Source: Niveispirillum irakense DSM 11586 (lineage in GTDB: Bacteria > Pseudomonadota > Alphaproteobacteria > Azospirillales > Azospirillaceae). From it: a DNA stretch of 64,000 nt. Each line of letters opens with the position of its first letter. Positions within the stretch are counted from its first letter, which is position 1. The notes under the pieces were generated by a model, which made no database searches, was not told where the DNA came from, and worked only from the letters and a program-made list of their open reading frames with translations. Positions 28,087-34,965 of the stretch are shown one piece after another. A program made the position numbers and the translations under genes. The stretch spans positions 93,756 to 157,755 of the forward strand of contig NZ_KE386936.1 of the NCBI RefSeq assembly GCF_000429645.1, read 5' to 3'.

Positions 28087-28437
28087 ATGGCCGATATCAC
28101 CAAAGTCAATCCGCAGATCATCGACGTGATCAACCAAGTGCAGCAGGCAACGATGTCGCCGCAGGTGGTGCTCACCAGCGGTGCTGGCAAAGCCTATCAA
28201 TCCGTTGCCCAGGCGGCGGCCATCGCGGTGCAGGATGCTGCCGACGCGTTGCGCAATGCCACCACCATTGCCAATACCGCTTCTGGCGTCGCCATGGCGC
28301 AGTTTCTGGCCACCGGCGACCAGCGCTATGCCCAGGCGCTGACCCTGGCCCAGCAGATGACGGCATCGGCGACGCAGGATTTCAGCAATATCGGCGTGGC
28401 GGCTTCCACCGTTCTGAAGAGTTTTCCCGCCGGCTGA
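28087..28437 (+). CDS. RebB-family protein 7
   Basis: 116 residues; ATG 28087 with GAGGA upstream. VNPQIIDVINQVQQATMSPQ, KAYQSVAQAAAIAVQDAADA and LRNATTIANTASGVAMAQFL match the Reb helical pattern, with an extra C-terminal helix (RYAQALTLAQQMTASATQ). It is set apart from the other reb genes by a 232-bp gap without clear genes or terminator, and followed 19 bases later by the 351-residue protein. Confidence 0.7.
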   Translation: MADITKVNPQIIDVINQVQQATMSPQVVLTSGAGKAYQSVAQAAAIAVQDAADALRNATTIANTASGVAMAQFLATGDQRYAQALTLAQQMTASATQDFSNIGVAASTVLKSFPAG

Positions 28438-28456
28438 CGGTTGAAAAGAGGGTATC

Positions 28457-29512
28457 ATGACATTGGTGATCGCGAACAAACCGGTGATGGGGCGGGGTGA
28501 CCTGACGGAAACCACGCGGTTTGCCATGGCATTTGTCGATGGCGGGCTGGAATGGGTGGATTGGGCGGGGCAATCCGGGTTCCAGTATGCGTTTCCCGAT
28601 GAGAGCCGGCTTATCGACGGCGTGCAGCAGGGCCTGCACGGATCGCCCTATACCGTTTTGCCGATGATCGGGCTGATGGTCGGCCCGGTGAAATTGCAGA
28701 CGATGGACCCGGCGGACCTGCGGGTTCTGGCCCAGGCGGAAACAACCGGCACGGGGGACCCGACCCTGGCGGCGCAGCTTTCCATCATCCTGTCGCGCAA
28801 CAAGCTGGTCACCGCCCAGGACCTGGCCGGCGTGCAGAACCTGCTGACGCAATTGGGCGTGGCGGGAAATCCGCTGTTTCAGGCACTGGATCTGCGTACC
28901 ACCCTGACGCTGCATGGCATGCTGGGTTTCCCCGATGCCGGCGGCTCCGGCCCGACCAACCAGACGGCGGCCCAGTTCGCCGTACAGCAGGCGCGCACTG
29001 CAGCGGAATTTGCGGATTACTACACCGCGTTCCTGGGCTATGTGACCAGGATGTCGGCCCAATCCGCCCCGGCTGCCACGCAGACCGAGATGGCATCGAC
29101 GGCGCTGACGACCCTGCTGCCCCTGCTATTTTCCACCCTGGAATGCCCCTCGGTCGCCGGGCTGGTGGGGCCGGGGGAGGTGGCGGCGGCGGTGCAGGCC
29201 TGGCAGCGCCAGGGCCAGCAGGTGGGGTTCGCCCGCCTTTCGGAAGCTGTGGCCACGATCATGATCTATTCCAACTATACCGGGGGCAACGCCGCTCAGG
29301 CCCAGCAGACCATCAATGATTACATGGGGAGCTGGCAGAGCTTTCTGGCGGCGAACCTGCCGAGCCGGGGGCAGATGGCGCAGGATGGCGCCACCTGTCT
29401 TTTCCCCATCGAGAATAATGGTCTTTACGGCGAACTGGTGTTGGGGCCGGACGGGTCCATCACCACACGCCTGTTCCGGCGGCAAGCCGCCTCCCCGGTT
29501 GCCATGATCTGA
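28457..29512 (+). CDS. Unknown protein of the R-body operon
   Basis: 351 residues; ATG 28457 with GAGGG close upstream. I recognise no family. It has no signal peptide and no clear membrane segment. Most of it looks globular and helical (TLAAQLSIILSRNKLVTAQD, AEFADYYTAFLGYVTRMSAQ), with beta-like ends (WVDWAGQSGFQYAF; ENNGLYGELVLGPDGSITTR). Its place directly after seven reb genes and before a lysozyme gene, with 19- and 26-base gaps, argues for one transcript and a role tied to R-body assembly, cargo or release. Confidence 0.8.
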   Translation: MTLVIANKPVMGRGDLTETTRFAMAFVDGGLEWVDWAGQSGFQYAFPDESRLIDGVQQGLHGSPYTVLPMIGLMVGPVKLQTMDPADLRVLAQAETTGTGDPTLAAQLSIILSRNKLVTAQDLAGVQNLLTQLGVAGNPLFQALDLRTTLTLHGMLGFPDAGGSGPTNQTAAQFAVQQARTAAEFADYYTAFLGYVTRMSAQSAPAATQTEMASTALTTLLPLLFSTLECPSVAGLVGPGEVAAAVQAWQRQGQQVGFARLSEAVATIMIYSNYTGGNAAQAQQTINDYMGSWQSFLAANLPSRGQMAQDGATCLFPIENNGLYGELVLGPDGSITTRLFRRQAASPVAMI

Positions 29513-29538
29513 TGCCCCCTTCCCGGAATGAGGATGCC

Positions 29539-29907
29539 ATGACCGACATTTCCGACGCCTCCGCTCCCCTTCCGCCCGCGCCCGATCTGCCGGGTGGCCC
29601 GGCCCCGGTTGCCGCCCCTCCGGACCCGATCAGTGCGGCCATGCAGGCAGCGGAGGATGCCATTGTTGCCGCCATGCGCGCGGCGGAAGAAGGCGTGCAG
29701 CGCGCGGTGTCGGCTGCTGCCATCCCGTCCGGCGGTGGCCCTGCTTCCTGGATGGAGGCGGCACAGCGGGAGGTGGATGCCGCCATGGCCGCCGCCGCCA
29801 GCGCCACCAGCAGTGCCACCAACGCGGAACAGGCCGCCCAGGATGCGGTGAATCAGGCGATGGCGGCGGCCGAACAGGCGCTGACCGGCCTGATGCCGGG
29901 CGCCTGA
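29539..29907 (+). CDS. Ala-rich helical protein of the R-body operon
   Basis: 122 residues; ATG 29539 with GAGGA five bases upstream; an upstream start at 29512 would merge with the preceding stop and has no ribosome-binding site. A Pro-rich N-terminus (about 10-35) is followed by Ala-rich helices with heptad-like spacing (AMQAAEDAIVAAMRAAEEG; ATNAEQAAQDAVNQAMAAAE). The helical, Ala/Gln/Asn-rich character is Reb-like, but the RebB core motif is absent. A structural or scaffold partner is plausible. Confidence 0.7.
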   Translation: MTDISDASAPLPPAPDLPGGPAPVAAPPDPISAAMQAAEDAIVAAMRAAEEGVQRAVSAAAIPSGGGPASWMEAAQREVDAAMAAAASATSSATNAEQAAQDAVNQAMAAAEQALTGLMPGA

Positions 29908-29959
29908 CGCCGCCTGTGCCGGTCACCCGTCAATAAAGGTGAAAGAAGGAGTTCCGACA

Positions 29960-30589
29960 ATGGCCTATCCCACTCCCGCCACCGCCTTCCAGACTGCCAT
30001 CGCCCAATGGGAAGGGCTATGGGAGGATGATCCGAATGATACGGGCAATTATGCCAATTGCGCTGCGGGCGGCAGCACGCTGATCGGCACCATGCGGGGC
30101 GTGACGCCCGATGTTTATGGTGCCTATCTGAAGGTCGATCCCTGCAGCCTGAGTGCCAGCCAGATGCAGCAGGGCGTCACGCTGGCCGTGGCCGCCGATA
30201 TTGCCGTAACGCAATTCTATCAGGGACCCGGCCTGAACCAGCTGACCTGGAGCCCGCTGGTGGCCATTGTCATGGATTTCGGCTGGACATCGGGGCCGGG
30301 CCAGGCGGTCTCCTGCCTGCAGGGGCTGGTGGGGGCGAGCCAGGATGGCATACCGGGGCCGGAAACCAGTGCGCTGGTCAACCAGTATATCGCCGCCCAG
30401 GGCATCGCCCCCGCCTGCGACGCAATGACCGCCGCGCGGGTGCAGTTCTATCAATCCATCAGCCAGCCGGGCACGCCGGATTTCGAATATCGCGACGGCT
30501 GGGTGAACCGCGCCAATTGGTTTCTCTCCAGCAACCCCTCGCCATGCTGGTGGGACGCCTGGAAGGGCTGGGTGCCGCCTGTGGCGTGA
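29960..30589 (+). CDS. GH108-type lysozyme (phage-endolysin-like) with peptidoglycan-binding segment
   Basis: 209 residues from ATG 29960, preceded by AGAAGGAG at ideal spacing. The N-terminus AIAQWEGLWEDDPNDTGNY followed by AAGGSTLIGTMRGVTPDVY is the GH108 signature, with the Glu of QWEG in the catalytic position. The middle part VAIVMDFGWTSGPGQAVSCL and DGIPGPETSALVNQY matches the PG_binding_3 domain paired with GH108 in phage endolysins. Predicted muramidase cutting the glycan backbone of peptidoglycan. No signal peptide and no holin-like gene next to it. Its place inside the R-body operon suggests that it lyses the producer cell or weakens its wall so R-bodies can leave (inference). Confidence 0.8.
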   Translation: MAYPTPATAFQTAIAQWEGLWEDDPNDTGNYANCAAGGSTLIGTMRGVTPDVYGAYLKVDPCSLSASQMQQGVTLAVAADIAVTQFYQGPGLNQLTWSPLVAIVMDFGWTSGPGQAVSCLQGLVGASQDGIPGPETSALVNQYIAAQGIAPACDAMTAARVQFYQSISQPGTPDFEYRDGWVNRANWFLSSNPSPCWWDAWKGWVPPVA

Positions 30590-30666
30590 GGGGGCGGAAG
30601 CCAGGCCCAGCTCTTAATTCGTCAGTCGAAATGGAATTTCGCACCTATGATCAGGAGGAATAAAAA

Positions 30667-32466
30667 ATGGAAATTATAAACAATGGCGGAAAAGGCGAAA
30701 ATGAAGAGATTATATACAAATTTCCAGAAAGTGGAATTCAAGTTTTAATTAAAAACGGTGGAGAGGAAATAAAAAATAATACATATGGATACGAAGTAGA
30801 ATTTTGTTCGCATAATAGCGATGTTTTTAGCTTTTTGCACATCGATGTCGCAAAAATATTTGTGGTATATAGCAAGGATCAGAGTGTTTCAGCTAGCCAA
30901 ATTCCAGATTTGAAATCTAAATCAGTGGATAAATTTACAGGTAAATATATTTATGAAAGTGATGATGGAAAAATTATCACGGAAGTTTGGGCAGTAGAAA
31001 CGGACGCGCTAAATGTATTTGAATTAGTGTCTCCTCCCAGAAGGCATATAAATATAGCAAATGCAAAAATGGAAAAAGACAGAATATGTCAACTTCTTGT
31101 TAAATCAATACAAGAAAAATTTGGAGACCCCGTTAATAATTTTCTTGGCGGGGAGAGCATTTTTGACCCTAGTGGAACGGTACCCGGTTTTCCTAAAAAA
31201 TCGGAAGAGCCTGTTTCAATTTATTTTAGTGATTGGGTAAAAAATTTAGAGTCAATATTAAAATCAATTTATATAACAAATGATATTTGTGTTTTTACAC
31301 AGGTAAATGATTGGGACAAATTAGAAGATAAAATGAATAAAAAAAGAGTGTTTAAGGGAACATCTATAGCCGCTGGAAAGATGACATACGACAAATTGGA
31401 TCCAGAAATTCCCTATAACATAATATCCAATAATTGGTATGATTATGTTAATGGAATAATTTTGTCTAAATATATGAAAGTTTTGGACAGAATTTACACA
31501 TCTCAGGTTAATATGCCAATGACTCTGGTCGGATTTTATTTTTATTCTAAAAAAAAATATGATAATATATCGTCATTATATGGATACCTAAAAGGAAAAG
31601 ATAATAATGTATATATTTCGGAAAAGAAAAAGTTAAAATTAAAAAGCATATCTAAAATGATTCGTATTTTGACAACATGGTATTGGAGGACCATAATATG
31701 GAAATTTCATGAAACTATTTTAAGCAAGATTTTTGAAAATAAATTTAAAACAACAGATCAACTAACTTATAATGATATAAAATTTCGTGCGTTCATATAT
31801 TTAATAGCAAATAAATTAATTTCAGGAGCTTTAGGTTCTTTGGGTGAAAGTAGCCTATCGAAATGGCAAGAAGTTCAATGGAATATTGCTTTTAATAAGA
31901 CAATTCACAATTTTGGATATATAGAAGAGCAAATTTTAAATGATACGGAATGGATGGATTACGCAAGCACGTCGAAGAATATGACTGGTTTATGGTTTAA
32001 GGCATCTCTTTTCGATGTAATCTGTACAGAACAGATTCAAGATAGTGATTCTGGATTTTATACATTTATTAACTTTTTTAACCAGAGAAAATTTTCTGAA
32101 GTTTTCAGGCATCCAATAGAAAATTTAATATTATCTGGATTTCTAGATGTTGGTTACTTTATTGACGGACCTGCTAAAAATTTTGAAATCAATTACAAAC
32201 AATTACAAATGGATATTATTTTCAAATATAGAAAAAATGTAGCCGATTTAATATTAAAAATTGGCGACGATTTGATCGCATCTTTAAAGGATGGATCGTT
32301 TTTTGAAAAAAGAAATATTATGTCCCAATATAAGAACACTTTTCTAAGTTACGAAGATTACAAAAAAATCGCTCCCTGGGAGGCAAGAATGGATACGATG
32401 CTAGATGCAATAAAAGGAGAGGAAGGGGAGGAAGCAAGATATTTAGTTGAACACAGATTTAACTAG
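30667..32466 (+). CDS. AT-rich gene of foreign base composition, unknown function (candidate R-body cargo or partner)
   Basis: 599 residues; ATG 30667 with a perfect AGGAGGA ribosome-binding site, 77 bases after the lysozyme gene. Base composition is unlike everything else: two sampled lines give 16/60 and 20/60 G+C, against strongly GC-rich neighbours, and codons end in A/T. The protein is Lys/Asn/Ile/Tyr-rich, without signal peptide; hydrophobic stretches such as LIANKLISGALGSLG are too weak to call membrane helices. No family or catalytic motif recognised. The frame is intact over 1.8 kb, so it is under selection. Recent horizontal acquisition is clear; a toxin, cargo or immunity role is only inferred from position. 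Confidence 0.85.
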   Translation: MEIINNGGKGENEEIIYKFPESGIQVLIKNGGEEIKNNTYGYEVEFCSHNSDVFSFLHIDVAKIFVVYSKDQSVSASQIPDLKSKSVDKFTGKYIYESDDGKIITEVWAVETDALNVFELVSPPRRHINIANAKMEKDRICQLLVKSIQEKFGDPVNNFLGGESIFDPSGTVPGFPKKSEEPVSIYFSDWVKNLESILKSIYITNDICVFTQVNDWDKLEDKMNKKRVFKGTSIAAGKMTYDKLDPEIPYNIISNNWYDYVNGIILSKYMKVLDRIYTSQVNMPMTLVGFYFYSKKKYDNISSLYGYLKGKDNNVYISEKKKLKLKSISKMIRILTTWYWRTIIWKFHETILSKIFENKFKTTDQLTYNDIKFRAFIYLIANKLISGALGSLGESSLSKWQEVQWNIAFNKTIHNFGYIEEQILNDTEWMDYASTSKNMTGLWFKASLFDVICTEQIQDSDSGFYTFINFFNQRKFSEVFRHPIENLILSGFLDVGYFIDGPAKNFEINYKQLQMDIIFKYRKNVADLILKIGDDLIASLKDGSFFEKRNIMSQYKNTFLSYEDYKKIAPWEARMDTMLDAIKGEEGEEARYLVEHRFN

Positions 32467-32541
32467 GAAATATATTCTACAACGCTGTAAAAATACATAC
32501 CATTGCGATCATTTTATTGTTGATAACCCACCGAGCAAACA

Positions 32542-32571
32542 CCCGGGCACGCCGATATCGGCGTGCCCGGG
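32542..32571. terminator. Perfect 30-bp palindrome between convergent genes, bidirectional terminator
   Basis: CCCGGGCACGCCGAT directly followed by its exact reverse complement (15-bp arms, no spacer). It lies 75 bases after the AT-rich gene and 13 bases beyond the stop of the convergent regulator. On the minus strand it is followed by TGTTTGCTC, weakly U-rich. Best read as a shared transcription stop. Confidence 0.7.
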
Positions 32572-32584
32572 ACGTGTGTCCTCG

Positions 32585-34255
32585 TCACCCCCCGCGCCGG
32601 TATTGCCCCGGCGTGCGGTTGACGAAGCGGCGGAAGCTTTTCTCAAAATGGCTGAGGTCAGCGAACCCCACCTGCAGGGCCACCTCCGTCACCGGCAAAC
32701 GGGGATGGCTGCGCAGGATTTCCTGCGCCTTGTGGATGCGGATGCGGTTCAGTAGCGTCTTGGTGGACAGGCCCAGCTCGGTTCGGAACAGAAAGCTGAG
32801 ATGAGAGGCGCTGACATGGGACTGGCTGGCCAATTGATGCAACGAAACCGGCTCCGCATAAGATCGGCCCAAAAAGGCCAGTGCCCGGCGCAGGCAGGGA
32901 TGCAGGGTCTTCAGCAGGGTCGGATCGGGATTGATTGCCATCGCCACCCAATGGTCAGGCGGGAAAGACCGGTGATCCGGGGGCGTCTGCGCCGGCGGGG
33001 GGGCCAACGGTACCACCGCCCCGCCGGCGTTACCCGCATTCGGGGGGGCATTTGCCGGTGGCGGGGTTGGTGGGGCCGCCTCCGTTGTGGCGGCCTGTTG
33101 CCGGCTGGTCTGGCGATCTGCCGGGAGTATCCAGGCCGCGTGGCGCACAATGTCGGCATGGCTGATCACCCGACCCGCCGCCATCACAGCCAGCCGTCCC
33201 CCGAACCGGTCCAGTTCCAGCCAGTTATCTGGCCAGTCATGGGCCTGGCAGAGGGTAACCAGTTCGTCGCTCAGCCTTTCTTCCGGCTTCTGCCCGTGCC
33301 GCTCCAGTGCGGCGGCCAGCAGGGCGCGCATGTCCTCGCGCCGGTCACGCAGCGGGGGAATGGTGGCTGTCAGATAATCCAGCCGGGCCAGCAGCGGGCG
33401 GGAAAATTGACCGTCCCGCACCATCTGGCGCAGATCGGCGGCACTGGCGGCGATCAGCCGGGCCGGTGCCGGCGCACCGTTTTCCGCCGCCTTTGCCATG
33501 GCGGGCAAAGCCAGATACTGGGCCAGCCGGTCCTGCGCGGCCATGGGCAGGTGTTCGATATCCACCAGCAGCACCGTACCGCCGACCGCCGCATTCAGCC
33601 AGGATTCCGGCCCCGCTGCTTCCCCCGCCGTGCATTGAATATGCAGGAAAGGTCCATCCCGTCGCGCCGCACAGGCATGAATGGCCGCCGCGACCAGGGG
33701 GATTTCCGTTCCGAACTCCCCGTGGAGCAGCACGGGCAGGCTGCTGGCGGCAGCCCGCTCCACAAAGGCATCCAGCAGGCGCATCCCCTGGCTCATCCCC
33801 GCCAGCATCCAGTGCTGATTCAAGCGCTCCCGGCTCCAGCCTCGGGCCAAATGCCGCTGCATCAGATAAGTGCATTGCTGCGCCAGAACCTGGGCCAACG
33901 CTTCCGTCCAGGCCAGCCGATCCTGTGCGGTAACACTCAGCGAAACTCGCCCGATAATGGTGCCAGCCAGTTTCACCGGCACAGTGACGCCGCGGCGCCC
34001 GGCCGGGCCGGCACCACGGGCCATGCCGGTTTCCGCCACGACATCGAAGGGGAGTTCTCCTACATTGGTCCAATGGCTAAACACACGATTGTCACGATAC
34101 TCAGCCCTCAGGGTATCAACACCATCCGAGCCACGCAGGTGGATGGAACCTGTGCCGGTGGCCGTCTTTTGCAGGACCATTCTCAGCATGTCTTCCAGGA
34201 TAGCCCGCAGGTCGGCATCAATCTGGTACAGGGTGCCGATGTCATTGTGGTGCAT
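32585..34255 (-). CDS. Chimeric regulator: GAF-like sensor, degenerate NtrC-type AAA+ domain, AraC-type DNA-binding domain
   Basis: 556 residues from ATG 34255, chosen for the GGAG eight bases upstream; the frame is open to a TTG at 34297. Residues about 10-150 look like a GAF sensor. Residues about 165-360 align with sigma-54 activator AAA+ domains, but Walker A is broken (HGEFGTEIPLVAAAIH in place of GESGTGKE), Walker B reads LLVDIEHLP instead of DE, and the GAFTGA loop is missing; the sensor-II-like PPLRDRREDM remains. A Pro-rich linker leads to a C-terminal AraC/XylS helix-turn-helix pair (about 455-555; HVSASHLSFLFRTELG, VTEVALQVGFADLSHFEKSF). Probably the regulator of the convergent R-body operon; it should act as a classical activator rather than an ATP-driven one (inference). 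Confidence 0.85.
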   Translation of the reverse strand: MHHNDIGTLYQIDADLRAILEDMLRMVLQKTATGTGSIHLRGSDGVDTLRAEYRDNRVFSHWTNVGELPFDVVAETGMARGAGPAGRRGVTVPVKLAGTIIGRVSLSVTAQDRLAWTEALAQVLAQQCTYLMQRHLARGWSRERLNQHWMLAGMSQGMRLLDAFVERAAASSLPVLLHGEFGTEIPLVAAAIHACAARRDGPFLHIQCTAGEAAGPESWLNAAVGGTVLLVDIEHLPMAAQDRLAQYLALPAMAKAAENGAPAPARLIAASAADLRQMVRDGQFSRPLLARLDYLTATIPPLRDRREDMRALLAAALERHGQKPEERLSDELVTLCQAHDWPDNWLELDRFGGRLAVMAAGRVISHADIVRHAAWILPADRQTSRQQAATTEAAPPTPPPANAPPNAGNAGGAVVPLAPPPAQTPPDHRSFPPDHWVAMAINPDPTLLKTLHPCLRRALAFLGRSYAEPVSLHQLASQSHVSASHLSFLFRTELGLSTKTLLNRIRIHKAQEILRSHPRLPVTEVALQVGFADLSHFEKSFRRFVNRTPGQYRRGG

Positions 34256-34299
34256 TTCAAAGGCTCCATACATCGCAATGGGAGTGAGAACTTCCAATT

Positions 34300-34313
34300 A
34301 TTGCACATGCAAT
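34300..34313. promoter_or_regulatory. Inverted repeat upstream of the regulator gene, candidate autoregulatory site
   Basis: ATTGCA-CA-TGCAAT, perfect 6-bp arms, 45 bases upstream of the chosen regulator start, in the place expected for an operator. Confidence 0.35.
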
Positions 34314-34582
34314 GTAATAAATTTAGTTATCACTTATTATTATTTATAACTTTTCATCAATGATTGACGAAGTGAGTTTGTTTATTATTATTTTTGAATC
34401 AATGGCAGATGCGGGTACTGTCTTTTTTTTGGCGTTAGCCGATCAAGAGAGATTCTGTATTTCCTCAGACGATGGCCCCTGCCATCCGGCAGCATCGCCA
34501 GAGAAATCTGGCCGTCCAGTAAAAAGGAATAATAGCTTTACTTACGATAAAAAACCTATTACGGTGATGCGATAGTCACCAT

Positions 34583-34620
34583 GAAAAGGCCCGACGGGGA
34601 TGTCCCCCGTCGGGCCTTTT
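34583..34620 (+). terminator. Strong intrinsic (Rho-independent) terminator
   Basis: AAAAGGCCCGACGGGG and CCCCGTCGGGCCTTTT form a stem of about 16 bp with a short loop, then CTTTT. The A run before it makes it functional in both directions. It precedes the tail-fibre-like genes and follows about 330 bases without a supported gene, so it ends either an uncharacterised small transcript or read-through. Confidence 0.85.
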
Positions 34621-34639
34621 CTTTTATAAGGGATTGCCA

Positions 34640-34960
34640 ATGCGTAGCCTTTGTCTGGCCGTTGACGCTATGGGCGTGTCGCTGCCTGTGACCAACCCCG
34701 CTGACACCATCTACGCTATCCTGCTTACCGCCGGGGTTCCGAAATCCATCGCGGTGCCAACCGGTGCCCGTGTCGCCCTGTTCAGCGCGACCGGGCATTT
34801 CTGGCTGCGGCTGGGCGGTGCGGCGATGGTGCCCAACCAGGACATCCTGGATGGGAGTGCGCCGGAACTGAACCCGGTGGGGCGACAGGTGGCTGGGATC
34901 GCCGATATCGGCCTTGCCGCCGCGTCCGACTGCATCGTCAACATCGTCTTTTATGGGTGA
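34640..34960 (+). CDS. Phage-type small structural protein
   Basis: 106 residues from ATG 34640 with AAGGGA eight bases upstream. The pattern of a beta-rich protein with SIAVPTGARVALFSATGHFW and LNPVGRQVAGIADIGLAAAS resembles small proteins encoded next to tail-fibre genes in alphaproteobacterial prophages. It overlaps or abuts the next gene (TGA at 34958-34960). Likely part of a prophage remnant; confidence rests on pattern and neighbour. Confidence 0.6.
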   Translation: MRSLCLAVDAMGVSLPVTNPADTIYAILLTAGVPKSIAVPTGARVALFSATGHFWLRLGGAAMVPNQDILDGSAPELNPVGRQVAGIADIGLAAASDCIVNIVFYG

Positions 34961-34965
34961 GTGCC

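Larger units (their letters stand above)
34256..34639. other. AT-rich intergenic region with operator-like repeat and strong terminator
   Basis: 384 bp between the divergent regulator and the tail-fibre-like genes. It contains the inverted repeat at 34300-34313, an AT-rich stretch likely to hold the regulator promoter, and the terminator at 34583-34620. A 71-codon frame at 34360-34575 lies just before that terminator but has no ribosome-binding site and no family, so I do not call it a gene. Confidence 0.55.

Noticed and set aside
27923-28129. A 68-codon plus-strand frame between reb proteins 6 and 7
   Set aside because: No ribosome-binding site, overlaps the start of reb protein 7 and has no Reb pattern.
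32585-34297. TTG start at 34297 for the AraC-type regulator
   Set aside because: It has no ribosome-binding site and overlaps the candidate operator; ATG 34255 has GGAG at good spacing.
34360-34575. A 71-codon frame before the terminator at 34583
   Set aside because: No ribosome-binding site and no family; the region is better read as possible non-coding RNA.
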